55,421 bases of DNA from a virus. Shown piece by piece: positions 40,106 to 50,531 of this stretch. The stretch is from the IMG/VR virus record IMGVR_UViG_3300044729_001120, positions 1 through 55,421 of that record; one strand, given 5' to 3'. The translations under genes and the position numbers were made by a program. The notes under the pieces are model-generated. The model was not told the DNA's origin. It searched no databases and was given only the letters and a program-made list of their open reading frames with translations. Position 1 is the first letter of the stretch, and every line of letters starts with the position of its first letter.

Positions 40106-40253
40106 CGCTTTAGCTGGCTTTCGCACAGTAAATCTCACGGCCAAAAGTGTTTTCGCTCTCTCCCCCTGATTGCGATATGGTTAAATACCCCCCCATGTGA
40201 TGTGGAATTGATTGGCTCAAAAATTTTTTGCAAATTTTTAAAAGGTGGCGTTT

Positions 40254-41729
40254 ATGCACATGGATCCCAAGGAAGTTGAGGCGCAGCGGTTGAGGCTGGA
40301 GTTGAGGCTGGCGTTGTTGGATCGTCGGGAGAGGAGCAAGGCTAGTTTTCTGGACTTTGCGCGGTACGCTTGGCCGGAGGCTATTTTCTCGGCGCATCAC
40401 AGCAAGATGGCGGATGCGTTTGATCGGATCATCAGTGGTGATCTCAAGCGGCTGGTTATCAACATGCCGCCGCGTCACACGAAGAGTGAGTTTGGCTCGT
40501 ACTTGTTGCCGGCGTATGCGATGGGTCGAAAGCCGGACTTGAAGATAATTCAGGCAACGCACACGGGCGAGCTTGCGGTTCGCTTTGGTCGCAAGGTGCG
40601 TAACCTGATGGACACGCAGAACTACAAGGATCTGTTTGAGGGGGTTGAGCTGCAGGCTGACAGTAAGGCGGCGGGGCGGTGGGAGACGAGCAAGGGTGGT
40701 GAATACTTTGCGGTGGGTGTTGGTGGTGCGATGACGGGACGGGGCGCTGACCTGTTGATCATCGATGACCCTCACAGCGAGCAGGACGCGATGTCGTCGC
40801 TGGCGCTTGATAATGCGTGGGAGTGGTACAGTGCGGGTCCTCGCTCGCGGTTGCAGCCGGGCGGGGCGGTTGTTGTGATCATGACGCGCTGGGGGACGAA
40901 GGATCTGACTGCTCGGCTGATCAAGAGTCAGAACTCGTTTGGCTCGGACAAGTGGGAGGTGATTGAGTTCCCGGCGATCTTTGATGAGGGTACGCCCAAG
41001 GAGCGTCCGCTGTGGCCGTCGTTTTGGAAGCTTGAGGAGCTGCAGGCGGTGCGAGCTCAGCTTGGGGTGCAGCGCTGGAACGCGATGTACCAGCAGCGTC
41101 CGACGGCGGATGAGGGTGCGATTCTCAAGCGTGAGTGGTGGCGGACGTGGGAGCGTGATCAGTTGCCGTCGGTTGAGTACATTATCCAGTCGTATGACAC
41201 GGCGTATTCCAAGAAGGAGACGGCGGACTACTCGGTGATCACGACGTGGGGGGTGTTTTACCCGACGGAGGATGCGGGTCCGAATTTAATTCTGATGGAC
41301 ATGCGCAAGGGTCGCTGGGACTTTCCTGACCTAAAACGCATTGCGAAGGATCTGTACACGTACTGGCAGCCGGACAACGTCCTCATTGAGGCGAAGGCGA
41401 CGGGCACGACGCTGCAGCAGGAACTACGGCGCATGGGGATTCCGGTAACGATGTACAGCCCGGGTGGTCGCCGTGCTGGTCACGACAAGGTGTCGCGCGC
41501 GAATGCAGTCGCGCCGATGTTCGAGTCGGGCATGATCTGGGCAACCGAGGATCACTGGGCTCAGGAGGTGATCGAGGAGTGTGCTGCCTTCCCGAACGGG
41601 GACAATGATGATATCGTTGACAGCACGACGCAGGCTCTGCTGAGGTTTCGCGCTGGGAACTTTATTTCGTTGCAGTCGGACGAAGAAGACGAGAGCAGTG
41701 ACGAATCGCTTGTGCCGGAGTATTATTGA
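40254..41729 (+). CDS. terL: Terminase large subunit
   Basis: 491 residues from ATG 40254, placed because AAAGGTGG lies 5 bases upstream; a GTG at 40245 is possible. ATPase: INMPPRHTKSEF (deviant Walker A) and ADLLIIDDPHSEQ (Walker B with catalytic acid). Nuclease: QSYDTAYSKKETADYSVI, NVLIEAKATGTTL, and DDIVDSTTQALLRF as RNase H-like acids. It translocates DNA into capsids. Unusually, no small subunit gene is adjacent. Confidence 0.92.
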   Translation: MHMDPKEVEAQRLRLELRLALLDRRERSKASFLDFARYAWPEAIFSAHHSKMADAFDRIISGDLKRLVINMPPRHTKSEFGSYLLPAYAMGRKPDLKIIQATHTGELAVRFGRKVRNLMDTQNYKDLFEGVELQADSKAAGRWETSKGGEYFAVGVGGAMTGRGADLLIIDDPHSEQDAMSSLALDNAWEWYSAGPRSRLQPGGAVVVIMTRWGTKDLTARLIKSQNSFGSDKWEVIEFPAIFDEGTPKERPLWPSFWKLEELQAVRAQLGVQRWNAMYQQRPTADEGAILKREWWRTWERDQLPSVEYIIQSYDTAYSKKETADYSVITTWGVFYPTEDAGPNLILMDMRKGRWDFPDLKRIAKDLYTYWQPDNVLIEAKATGTTLQQELRRMGIPVTMYSPGGRRAGHDKVSRANAVAPMFESGMIWATEDHWAQEVIEECAAFPNGDNDDIVDSTTQALLRFRAGNFISLQSDEEDESSDESLVPEYY

Positions 41730-41766
41730 GTTAAAATATCGTAAATTTTGCTAAGGCGGTGCCGAC

Positions 41767-44700
41767 ATGCCCAATTTAACTGCGCGAGAGATGTTGTTAC
41801 GGCTTCCGATGCGGATGGCGGAGGGTGGAGCGGTGGACACGGCTCCGGGAGTGTCGGCGGCGTATCGCAGAGCGATGCAGGTCGGCGGTCAGCAGACGGT
41901 TGACGACTACTACGCCAATCTTCGTGCTGATGCAAAGGCGTACCTTGCCAATCCCAACGCGCCGACTGGCGCTGAGGCGTACAACGTGCTGCTGCAGTCT
42001 GGCATCAGCACCTCTGACCTGATCAATGCGGGCGTGGATCAGGCGGTGCTGGACAAGATCTTTGCGGTCAAGATGCCGATTATCCCGCAGTCGCAGTTTG
42101 TGACGCCAACTGGCATGACCTCGGCGTATGAGCGCAGTCCCGATCTGGCGTTTGAGTCGCAGCGCTTAACCGCGCAGGGGCAGGATGGCCGGGCGATACT
42201 AGACAAGCAAGGCCGTGACTACATTGCGAACCTGCAGCAGGGCGGCATTGATGCGGCTGAACGTGCGCAGATGCTGGAGTACGCTACTGAGCGCGGGTAC
42301 TCGTTTGATGACCTGATGAAGGCCGGCGTGGATCCCAATGTGCTTTTCACCCGTCCGCAGGCTGCTCCGCCACCGCCCCCGTTCCCCGATCCCGTGCCGT
42401 ACACGCCGATAACGGTGTACCAGCCGCTGCCGACGCAGCCCGACATCTTTGCTGCTGGGCAGCCTGCTCTGGACACGACGTTCAGGGAGAGCTCTCCGCG
42501 CACCGCGATCCCCGGCATGCCGGGCCAGTTCGACTACAGCCCAGCGGCGAAGTTAAGACCCGCAACAGGCGCAGGCTTTACCTTCACGCCGCCAAGCGTG
42601 ACCTCTCGTCCGCGCTCGTTACTAAGCCCGAGGGAGATCCAAGCCTACGGCGGGCTGACGTCGGCCTCGCAGCGTTTTGCGCAGAACCGACAGCTGTTGG
42701 ACAACAACCTGCGCAGGCTGGCGCAATCAACACCCGCGCTTAAAGACCTTAAAACCTACAATCAGCTGCGCAACATGATGATGTCGAGTTATTTTGCTGC
42801 TGACCCCAACACGTTATCAGATCCCCTCTTGGCGTTTGACCCCAAGACGGTTGAGGGGCAGAACCTTCAAAAGTACCTTGCTGGTTTGCCTGCGCCCAGC
42901 ACGCAAAAGCCTGATCCCATAGTTGTCACTGACGGCATGACCGGCAAGGACGTTGAGATTGACGCGCCTGTGTACGGTGGCTTTTTGCCCTTTGCCAAGG
43001 GCGGCTACGTAAAAAAGTCTGATGGGTCGGCAAGGGATGGGCTGGCTCGCTTTCAGGAAGGCGGTGAGGTTAGTGGTCGCAGGCCGCTGAGTCCGAATGA
43101 TCCGTTGTACATCAGGCAAGATGCGCCTGTTAATCTAGATGAGCTACGGCGCCGGCAGCTGGGGGATGTTGCCCCCGCAGCCGATGCGCAGTTGCCGCTA
43201 GACGAACTGCTGCGTCGTCAGCTGGAGGGTATCGACAACACGCCGTCAACGGCGCGAACTGCAGGATCGCAGCAGAGCGAAAGCCGCAATATGCTGCAGA
43301 ACATTGTCGCTGGCGCTAAGCAGATCCCCGGCACTGTCTTTGACTACGGCAGGGGCATTGCGCAGAGCGAAAATCCCTTGGCACAGATTCGCTCTGATGT
43401 TGGTGCGATGGGCGGGGCGATGATAGAGGGCGCCAAGCAAGACCCATTGGGCTTTGCTTTGGACATGACGCCAATTATCGGTGAAATACGATCTGGCATG
43501 GACGCAAAGAAATACTCGGACATGGCGAATGAGGCTGACAGGGCTGGAGATTATGAACTTGCTGACAGCTACCGGCAGGTTTCCACGATGGCAGCGGCAG
43601 GAGCAGTTCCCTTTGGCGGCATCGGCGCTCGCGGCGCGCGACGCGCGGCAATGAGTGATATGGCTGATGTGCCGCCAGACAGCGCCAGAGGGATGCTGGA
43701 CGCGCTAACGCCTGAAGCTGGCGTTGACGCCCCAAGAACACCCGGCGAAGACGTTGACGCCTTGACTGCACTGGACCAGCCGCCGGCAGGCAGTGCTGCG
43801 GCGATGTTGGATGAGGTGGATGCTGCGGCCCCAAGCGCCAGATTGAGTAGAGATGAGCTTGGCAGGATAAATGCCAGCGTTGGCTCTAATAGAATTAAAC
43901 AGCGGGCCATGAAAGAAGAGACTCGAAGAATTAAAAATAACTTTCTCCCTGATGATGGCTGGGAAAGGATTAATTTTTCAGGCGTTAAAGAAAACAAGCC
44001 GGATTTTAAAAAAATAGCCTATGGGTTTCAAAAGCCTCCAGAGGGGCTTGATAAGGGAGAGTGGGCAAATCGTCTTTCTGACAACTTAGTTTCAGAGGTA
44101 GACGGGGTAGTGCAGCGCGCACGATCAGGAGATCAGGCAGCAATTGATATACTGCGGCAGGCTAATTGGTATCGTGGAATGCGAGACCAGCTGCGCTCCG
44201 AGTTTGGAGGCATTGGTGACGTTTTTGCAGACGTACTTGGCACAACGAGCGCTCAGACAAATGTAGAGCAAAATTTCCGTAACGCCACTGAAATATTGCG
44301 CAGATATAGCCGGGGAGAGTTTGACACTGAGCTGCAAGCTTATGAAAACAGAATAAAACAAGGCATCCCTGTGGATGGAAAAACTTTAACTGCGTTGCAC
44401 AAAGCAGGAGAATTTCCGTTAATTACCAACTCCGCTGGGAAACTATTTAACACAAACAGCCCGTCCTCAATGGGGGCGCTGCTGGACATGTTCCGATCAG
44501 TAAAGACTGGTAGCGCGCCAAAAACACCAAACTTTACCGGCAACCTTATTGGCCTTACCAATGAAGCAACAGTAGATGTTTGGGCAGCACGAATGCTGCG
44601 CAGGCTTTCGGGACAGTCGCGCATACCGCCTGTGGCTGAACAAGGGGTCACCGGAACTCACTTGGTTGGATCCAGTCTTGGGAATCCAAGGGTTGGTGGC

Positions 44701-47700
44701 GAGTTCGGTTTTGGTCAAGATGTCTTTAGAAGTGCTGCAAACAGGATTAACGAATCTGGTAACGTAAAGTCTGTTGTTCCTGAAATGGGCGATCTTGGTC
44801 CTGACGACCTGCAGGCGGTTGCTTGGTTCATGGAAAAAGAAAGATGGACAAACAATGGCTGGACAACAAAAGCCGGTGAAGGCGGATCTCTTGAATACGA
44901 AATGTCCCTAGCCGGAAGCCCGGATCAAGTTCGCATTGATGATTTGCGTCGAGAAATTAATACAGGCTTTAAAACCCCAAATAAAAGAAAAAAAGAAACT
45001 GATGCCGAATATGCAGAGAGAGTAGCTCAAGCAAGGCGCGTCTATGACAACCGGCAGGAGCTGGCAGGCATAGAACTGCAGTCGCTTCAGGCCCCGCTGC
45101 AGCGTTATACAGTTGGCGTTTCTGGAGAGCGTCCTGATTTGCCGATGAGTAATTACGCTCAGGCAGAACTTGCAGCTGAGATTGATGACGTGGTTCGTAA
45201 TGATTCTTCAGTGCTTGGATATAACCTTGCTAATACCTATGGATCTTTCATGGGAAATACAGAAAGAGCATTAAATGCTGAATTTGTAGTCCAACAAAAT
45301 TTTAATCCAAGTGCTTTGATTAGAAGACTGGTTGAGCAGGGTAAAAATTACAATCAGGATGCCGTATTCATATCTCGCTCCGTTCCTGCTGGCTCTCCAA
45401 ACGCAAGGCCGGGGGCAGAGATATTTTTTAAAGAAGAAATATCTCCGAAGGAGCTTGCCAAGATTACAGCTCGTTTAAGGGAATATGGAGTGGACGGATT
45501 TACTTATATAACAGACATGAGGTTTGATGACAGAATCAACCGTCAGGCTCGATCAGGAGCTCCCGAGACGGCAAAATTAACTGGATTGCGGTTCCAGTAC
45601 ATACCTGAATTTGACGAAGGATTTGACCCAAGACGCGCTGATGAGATTTATAAAGAAAAAGAAGATTTGTTTGCAGCGATTCTTGCGGATACAATGGCAG
45701 ACCAAAACGTATCTGACATAAGATATAATTTTTACGATACGCAAGTCTTTTTTAGGGATGGCTACGATGAGTACCTTACAAGAAATACTCCAGCGAGTGG
45801 AAGCCAAGCAGGGGGAGAAGTCTCCAGTGGCGCAGGCTCTGCGCAATCAAATCGCGGCAGAGAAGGGCAAGCAGAGCTTCCAGAACCTGTACGTGACCGG
45901 AGCGGTCAAGCGGCCCGCGCAAGCCCCCAAGAAGGCATAGATAACTTCGCCAAAGGCGGCGCAGTCACCTCCTCGCGTCGCATGCTAGAGAACCTCATTG
46001 GAAAAAAGCCTGAAGGCCAGCGCGTTGATGCGACTGGCCTGCTTGGCTTTGCCAATGGTGGAGAGGCTCGTGTAGGCGGCAGCGCCCCAGCAGTTGCTGG
46101 CCGCACGGGCAGGGCTGCTCAACTAGCAGCACAAAGGGCAGAGGAACCACAGACTGAAAGCCGCGCCATGCTGGAGCGTTTAGATGCGGCCACGCCTGTT
46201 GAGCGCGCCGTGTTTGAATCAACGGGCATGGAGCCGGGTCTGGACAGAGCCATGATGTTACCCTTTGCGGGCAGCCGTGAAGAGGGGAACCTGCAGCTTG
46301 CCGCGCCGGGCTTTGTCTACGACGCAGCAAGGGCGTTTGTCACCCCGGGCATGGCCGCCAGAGGTCAGCGGGTGTCGGATGAGGACATCCTTAACACTGC
46401 TATGAACGTCATGGGCGGCGGCGTAGGCGCGAGTCGAGTTGCAGGGCCTAGAACCGCTCCGGACGAAATGCTGCTGGGTATGGGGGTTGGGTCGAATGTT
46501 ATAAAATTGGGGAATACGGGCGGAAGTAACGCACGTAACGCTGCGGATGAGTTAAAGGAGATTTTTGCAGAAAACCCGCTTAATTCAAGGGAGTTGATAA
46601 GCAACACGGCAGGTGCAACAGTGTACTCAATGGGAGACACGCTACACCTGTCTGATATTCGTACATTCGACCCCGGAAAAGGTGGGGCATCAAAAATGTT
46701 GCGCAGCATTTTAGAAGTTGCAGACAAAAACAATGTCCCTGTTACATTGACCGCAGACAATTATAGTGGGGATGGACTTACCACAGCACAACTTGTTGAC
46801 TGGTACAAACGCAACGGCTTTGAGGTTGAAAACGACTTTGGGGATGATGGCGTAGACATGATCCGTCAGCCTAGAAATATTACTGAAGAGGCTTCCGGTG
46901 CAGCTAGGTCTACACCAACCGCCGCTGACGACCTTGCTGCGTTGACGGATCGGGCTCCGACTACCAGTAGCATAGCTGCTAGGTCTGCGAATGTAGTAAC
47001 CGCTTTAAATAAAAGCGGAGACCCTTTAGGCATAAACGTAGCCGTAGATCCGCGTAACGGAACGGATTACGCGGACCTTATTGTCAGCGGCGCTAAAAAG
47101 TTTGAAAGCCGAGAGACAGCATCCCTAAAGCCTTACGTGGGTAAGAGAGTAGGTATTGTGCGTACTGGTGCAGGTCAGGCAGAAGTTATAGGCTCTGTTG
47201 AAATAGGTCAACCTATTAAAGTTAATGAAAAACAGTTTAATCAGCTTAGGGATCAACACCTAGTTGCAGAAGATTCTTCGTTTAACATTAAAAAAGGCCA
47301 AACTAAATTCCTTTATCCCATGATAGACCCCACATCTACGCCTCCTCAAAAAGTCACGTCTAAAGGAATTGTAGCTAGGGCTATCCCCACCGGGCAAAGG
47401 GCCGCCGACGACCTTGCTGCGTTGACGGATCGTGCCCCCAAGCTTATTGATTCATTGCCGGGAAGAAACGAATTAAATTATTGGATTGATGGTGGTCAGG
47501 ACGCAGTTGAAAGAGGGTTCCCTGAAGAGCCTTTCATCCTCTTAGACAAACTCTACATTGACCCGCAAAACAGAGGCCAAGGCGCTGCTCGACAAGTGCT
47601 AGTAGAAGGCTTGCAAGAAATGGCAGAGCAATATCCCGGTATGGACGTTAGGCTTTTGGCCGAGCCACTTGATAGATCAACAAATCAAAGTGACCTAGTA

Positions 47701-47901
47701 AGGTTGTATGAGTCTGTTGGGTTTGAGGTTGACAATTACCAAGATGGAATGAGCTCAATTCCGATGTCTCTACGACTTCCCAAAAAAGTCGCAAGGACTG
47801 GGGGCAACACACCACCCGCTGCACTAGGCTACGCCAAAGGCGGCGCAGTCACCAAGAACAACGTAGAACGCATGCGCAACGATAATCGAAAGTATCTTTA
47901 G
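41767..47901 (+). CDS. 2044-residue polyvalent (multi-domain) protein
   Basis: Very large protein between terminase and portal. The N-terminal 700 residues hold helical and low-complexity parts with FAKGG motifs. Residues about 700-1340 include GDVFADVLGTTSAQTNVEQN and NFTGNLIGLTNEATVDVWAA, seen in phage polyvalent proteins. Near 1620-1700 a GNAT-like acyltransferase (FDPGKGGASKMLRSILEVAD); 1750-1880 an ASCH/PUA-like domain (YADLIVSGAKKFESRETASL); 1925-2000 a second GNAT domain (LYIDPQNRGQGAARQVLVEG). Probably co-injected effectors. Two identical DNA linkers flank the ASCH part, and a second frame is open at 45767. Confidence 0.65.
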   Translation: MPNLTAREMLLRLPMRMAEGGAVDTAPGVSAAYRRAMQVGGQQTVDDYYANLRADAKAYLANPNAPTGAEAYNVLLQSGISTSDLINAGVDQAVLDKIFAVKMPIIPQSQFVTPTGMTSAYERSPDLAFESQRLTAQGQDGRAILDKQGRDYIANLQQGGIDAAERAQMLEYATERGYSFDDLMKAGVDPNVLFTRPQAAPPPPPFPDPVPYTPITVYQPLPTQPDIFAAGQPALDTTFRESSPRTAIPGMPGQFDYSPAAKLRPATGAGFTFTPPSVTSRPRSLLSPREIQAYGGLTSASQRFAQNRQLLDNNLRRLAQSTPALKDLKTYNQLRNMMMSSYFAADPNTLSDPLLAFDPKTVEGQNLQKYLAGLPAPSTQKPDPIVVTDGMTGKDVEIDAPVYGGFLPFAKGGYVKKSDGSARDGLARFQEGGEVSGRRPLSPNDPLYIRQDAPVNLDELRRRQLGDVAPAADAQLPLDELLRRQLEGIDNTPSTARTAGSQQSESRNMLQNIVAGAKQIPGTVFDYGRGIAQSENPLAQIRSDVGAMGGAMIEGAKQDPLGFALDMTPIIGEIRSGMDAKKYSDMANEADRAGDYELADSYRQVSTMAAAGAVPFGGIGARGARRAAMSDMADVPPDSARGMLDALTPEAGVDAPRTPGEDVDALTALDQPPAGSAAAMLDEVDAAAPSARLSRDELGRINASVGSNRIKQRAMKEETRRIKNNFLPDDGWERINFSGVKENKPDFKKIAYGFQKPPEGLDKGEWANRLSDNLVSEVDGVVQRARSGDQAAIDILRQANWYRGMRDQLRSEFGGIGDVFADVLGTTSAQTNVEQNFRNATEILRRYSRGEFDTELQAYENRIKQGIPVDGKTLTALHKAGEFPLITNSAGKLFNTNSPSSMGALLDMFRSVKTGSAPKTPNFTGNLIGLTNEATVDVWAARMLRRLSGQSRIPPVAEQGVTGTHLVGSSLGNPRVGGEFGFGQDVFRSAANRINESGNVKSVVPEMGDLGPDDLQAVAWFMEKERWTNNGWTTKAGEGGSLEYEMSLAGSPDQVRIDDLRREINTGFKTPNKRKKETDAEYAERVAQARRVYDNRQELAGIELQSLQAPLQRYTVGVSGERPDLPMSNYAQAELAAEIDDVVRNDSSVLGYNLANTYGSFMGNTERALNAEFVVQQNFNPSALIRRLVEQGKNYNQDAVFISRSVPAGSPNARPGAEIFFKEEISPKELAKITARLREYGVDGFTYITDMRFDDRINRQARSGAPETAKLTGLRFQYIPEFDEGFDPRRADEIYKEKEDLFAAILADTMADQNVSDIRYNFYDTQVFFRDGYDEYLTRNTPASGSQAGGEVSSGAGSAQSNRGREGQAELPEPVRDRSGQAARASPQEGIDNFAKGGAVTSSRRMLENLIGKKPEGQRVDATGLLGFANGGEARVGGSAPAVAGRTGRAAQLAAQRAEEPQTESRAMLERLDAATPVERAVFESTGMEPGLDRAMMLPFAGSREEGNLQLAAPGFVYDAARAFVTPGMAARGQRVSDEDILNTAMNVMGGGVGASRVAGPRTAPDEMLLGMGVGSNVIKLGNTGGSNARNAADELKEIFAENPLNSRELISNTAGATVYSMGDTLHLSDIRTFDPGKGGASKMLRSILEVADKNNVPVTLTADNYSGDGLTTAQLVDWYKRNGFEVENDFGDDGVDMIRQPRNITEEASGAARSTPTAADDLAALTDRAPTTSSIAARSANVVTALNKSGDPLGINVAVDPRNGTDYADLIVSGAKKFESRETASLKPYVGKRVGIVRTGAGQAEVIGSVEIGQPIKVNEKQFNQLRDQHLVAEDSSFNIKKGQTKFLYPMIDPTSTPPQKVTSKGIVARAIPTGQRAADDLAALTDRAPKLIDSLPGRNELNYWIDGGQDAVERGFPEEPFILLDKLYIDPQNRGQGAARQVLVEGLQEMAEQYPGMDVRLLAEPLDRSTNQSDLVRLYESVGFEVDNYQDGMSSIPMSLRLPKKVARTGGNTPPAALGYAKGGAVTKNNVERMRNDNRKYL
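45767..45940 (+). CDS. Nested +1-frame ORF of 57 residues inside polyvalent gene
   Basis: MSTLQEILQRVEAKQGEKSP, then VAQALRNQIAAEKGKQSFQN: helical, normal composition. The enclosing frame here reads Gly/Ser/Arg-rich low complexity, as expected for an out-of-frame reading. AGGG lies 10 bases upstream of the ATG. It may be a real overlapping gene, or a relic of an ancestral separate gene absorbed by readthrough. Confidence 0.45.
   Translation: MSTLQEILQRVEAKQGEKSPVAQALRNQIAAEKGKQSFQNLYVTGAVKRPAQAPKKA
46927..47432 (+). repeat. Direct 26-bp linker repeats flanking ASCH-like domain
   Basis: Identical stretches GACGACCTTGCTGCGTTGAC plus GGATCG occur at 46927-46952 and 47407-47432, exactly 480 bp (160 codons) apart. 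Both encode DDLAALTDR. They bracket the ASCH-like domain and one junction of each GNAT domain, which suggests modular insertion or deletion by recombination. Confidence 0.8.
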
Positions 47902-47910
47902 GACACCGAC

Positions 47911-50277
47911 ATGCCCATAGACAAGGTAGTAAATCTAGCCCCGAGAACCGACCTCATCGAGATTGGTGAGGAGGACGGTCAGGACATTGAGATCATCATT
48001 GAGGATGACGGCAGTGCTCTGATTGAGATTGGCATGGGCGATGAGGAGCAGGGTTTTTACGACAACCTTGCGGACAGCATCGATCCGCAGGATCTTGGGC
48101 ACATCTCCATCACGCTGCAATCTCTGTTCGACGCGGATAAGAGCTCTCGCGGGCAGTGGGAGGAGATGTACGCCAAGGGTTTGGACCTGTTGGGCCTGCG
48201 GATGGAGGATCGCACGCAGCCGTTCCGTGGCGCGTCGGGCGTTGTGCATCCAATGCTGACCGAGGCCATCATTCAGTTCCAAGCGCAGTCGTTTAAGGAG
48301 CTGATGCCAGCGGGTGGTCCTGTGCGAACGCAGACACTGGGCAAGGAAACTCTGGATAAAGTCCAACAGGCTGCACGTGTACAGGATTTTATGAATTACC
48401 AGATCACGGCTGTGATGAAGGAGTACACGCCGGAGTTCGACCAGCTGCTGTTTTACACCGGATACGGCGGCTCTACCTTTAAAAAAGTGTACTACGACTC
48501 GCAATTGGGTCGTATGGTCAGTCGTCTGGTGCTTGCCGACGACCTTTACATCCCCTACCACGGCTCGAGCGTGATTTCTGAGTGTCGGCGCATCACGCAC
48601 CGCATTGCGATGGACTCAAACGAGTTTAAAAAGCGTGTTTACGCGGGTGAATATATTGACATTGAGGTGTCTCCTGACGGTTCTGGTATTTCGCAGGATC
48701 AAATTGGTGCCACCATTGACCGAATTACCGGCATGCAGTCTGCTGGCGAGCCAGAAGAGATCGCTTTGCTGGAGTTTCACGTCGATTTGGACATCCCCGG
48801 CTACGAAGACGTGGACGAGGACGGCGAACCGACTGGGATCAAGCTGCCGTATGTGGTTACAACCGACGAAACCAGTGGTCGAGTGATCAGTGTGCGTCGA
48901 AACTGGGCAGAAGAAGACCCTCTGCACCTTAGAATTGAGTATTTTGTGCATTACATGCTCGTTTCTGGCCTCGGTGCCTACGGTTTGGGCTTTGTGCACC
49001 TGATTGGCGGCCTTTCTAAGACTGCAACCTCTGCACTTCGTCAGTTATTGGACTCTGGCACGCTTTCTAACCTGCCTGCGGGCTTCAAGGCCAAGGGCGC
49101 GCGGATCGCGGACGACGACAAGCCCATCCAGCCGGGTGAATGGCGTGATATTGACGCTGGTGGGGCTGAACTGGCCTCATCACTGCTGCCGTTGCCCTAT
49201 AAAGAGCCCAGCCAGACTCTATTTGCGCTGTTAAGCTTCACCGTGGACGCCGGCAGACGTCTTGCCAGCATTGCAGACATGCAGGTAGGCGACGCCAACC
49301 AGCAAGCGGCAGTGGGCACCACTCTTGCGCTGCTTGAGCGCGGCTCAATGGTGATGAGCGCCATCCATAAGCGCCTGTACTACGCACAGACGCAAGAGTT
49401 TGAGATGCTTTTCCGAGGTTTTGGTCAGTACTTGCCCCCCGAGTACCCCTATGATGTACCGGGAGCGTCTCGTTTAATCAAGCAGTCTGACTTTGACAAC
49501 AAGGTTGCCGTGCTGCCGGTTGCTGACCCCAATATCTTCTCCGCTGCGCAGCGCATCACCTTGGCACAGACCCAGCTTCAGCTGGCGCAGAGCGCGCCAA
49601 ACATGCACAACATGTACGAGGCGTACTACCGGGTTTACCAGTCGATGAACGTGAGGGACATCGACGGCATTCTGAAGACCCAGACCAACCAGATGCCCAA
49701 GGACCCGGCAAGCGAGAACATCGATGCGATTGACGGCAAGCAGCTTAAGGCGTTTGCCGGCCAGCAGCACGACTCGCACATTGCCTCGCACCTGATCATG
49801 GGGCTCTCGCCCTTGGTGCAGGGCAACCCGCTGGCCGCTGTTGAGTTGCAGAAACACGTCATGGAGCACGTTAAGCTCAAGGCAGAAGAAGACGCCGAGG
49901 CCGAGCTGTTCCGTCAGTACGGCAGCGACCCTGACCGTATGGTCTCCGACATGCAGCGTGAGGCGATGATCTCGCTCAACATTGCTCAGTACCTGATGGA
50001 CGTCAAGGCGATGCAGACAACGCTCTCTGGCGAGGGAGCCGGCGCACCTGACCCGGTCATCGCGCTCAAGGAGCAGGAGCTTCAGCAGCGCGCGGCGAAG
50101 GATCAGGCTGAAATACAGCTCAAGCAAGAGGGATTGAAGAACGAGCAGATGCGCATCCAAGAGAGCTCACAGGCCAACGATGAGCGCATTGCATCGCAGG
50201 AGAAGATCGCTCAAGGGCGGTTTGAAGTTGCCAGAGAGCGCATTAACACACCAAAACAAGGCCCGGGGGGTGCGTGA
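47911..50277 (+). CDS. Portal protein
   Basis: 788 residues, close to large P22/SP6-class portal size. Motifs: [40 protein letters not shown], a clip/stem part, and a long C-terminal helical barrel-like coiled region ([20 protein letters not shown]). It forms the dodecameric DNA gate at one capsid vertex. Located after terL/polyvalent gene and before scaffold, as expected. The stop overlaps the next start. Confidence 0.8.
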   Translation: MPIDKVVNLAPRTDLIEIGEEDGQDIEIIIEDDGSALIEIGMGDEEQGFYDNLADSIDPQDLGHISITLQSLFDADKSSRGQWEEMYAKGLDLLGLRMEDRTQPFRGASGVVHPMLTEAIIQFQAQSFKELMPAGGPVRTQTLGKETLDKVQQAARVQDFMNYQITAVMKEYTPEFDQLLFYTGYGGSTFKKVYYDSQLGRMVSRLVLADDLYIPYHGSSVISECRRITHRIAMDSNEFKKRVYAGEYIDIEVSPDGSGISQDQIGATIDRITGMQSAGEPEEIALLEFHVDLDIPGYEDVDEDGEPTGIKLPYVVTTDETSGRVISVRRNWAEEDPLHLRIEYFVHYMLVSGLGAYGLGFVHLIGGLSKTATSALRQLLDSGTLSNLPAGFKAKGARIADDDKPIQPGEWRDIDAGGAELASSLLPLPYKEPSQTLFALLSFTVDAGRRLASIADMQVGDANQQAAVGTTLALLERGSMVMSAIHKRLYYAQTQEFEMLFRGFGQYLPPEYPYDVPGASRLIKQSDFDNKVAVLPVADPNIFSAAQRITLAQTQLQLAQSAPNMHNMYEAYYRVYQSMNVRDIDGILKTQTNQMPKDPASENIDAIDGKQLKAFAGQQHDSHIASHLIMGLSPLVQGNPLAAVELQKHVMEHVKLKAEEDAEAELFRQYGSDPDRMVSDMQREAMISLNIAQYLMDVKAMQTTLSGEGAGAPDPVIALKEQELQQRAAKDQAEIQLKQEGLKNEQMRIQESSQANDERIASQEKIAQGRFEVARERINTPKQGPGGA

Positions 50278-50492
50278 TGCCTTTAAGACAGGGAAAAAGC
50301 CAAAAAGTTATCAGTGACAACATAAAAACTGAAATTAAAGCGGGCAAGCCACAAAAGCAAGCCATTGCCATTGCTTTGAGCCAAGCGGGGAAAACCCGCA
50401 AAATGAAGGAGGGGGGTATCGTAAAACCAAAGATAATTAAACCGAGGATCATTAAGAAAAAAGATGGCAATAGAGACGTAAAAATCTATTGA
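50277..50492 (+). CDS. Small conserved basic protein after portal
   Basis: 71 residues starting [20 protein letters not shown] at ATG 50277 (TGATG overlap with portal). [19 protein letters not shown] is characteristic of short phage proteins found near portal or terminase. Basic C-terminus ([16 protein letters not shown]). Possibly DNA- or virion-binding. Confidence 0.65.
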   Translation: MPLRQGKSQKVISDNIKTEIKAGKPQKQAIAIALSQAGKTRKMKEGGIVKPKIIKPRIIKKKDGNRDVKIY

Positions 50493-50531
50493 TTTACGCC
50501 TTTCAGACGGTGGCGACTACCTTCTGCTTAC

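Noticed and set aside
39525-40169. Several open frames on both strands in the non-coding region (for example 40144-39707)
   Set aside because: Translations are Pro/Arg/Ser-rich, overlap inverted repeats and the tRNA-like fragment, and lack ribosome sites. They look like chance frames in a GC-rich segment.
47935-50160. Long minus-strand open frames (48600-47935 and 50160-49474) inside the portal gene
   Set aside because: The portal reading is well supported; antisense frames have Arg/His/Leu-rich composition typical of shadow frames and no start signals.
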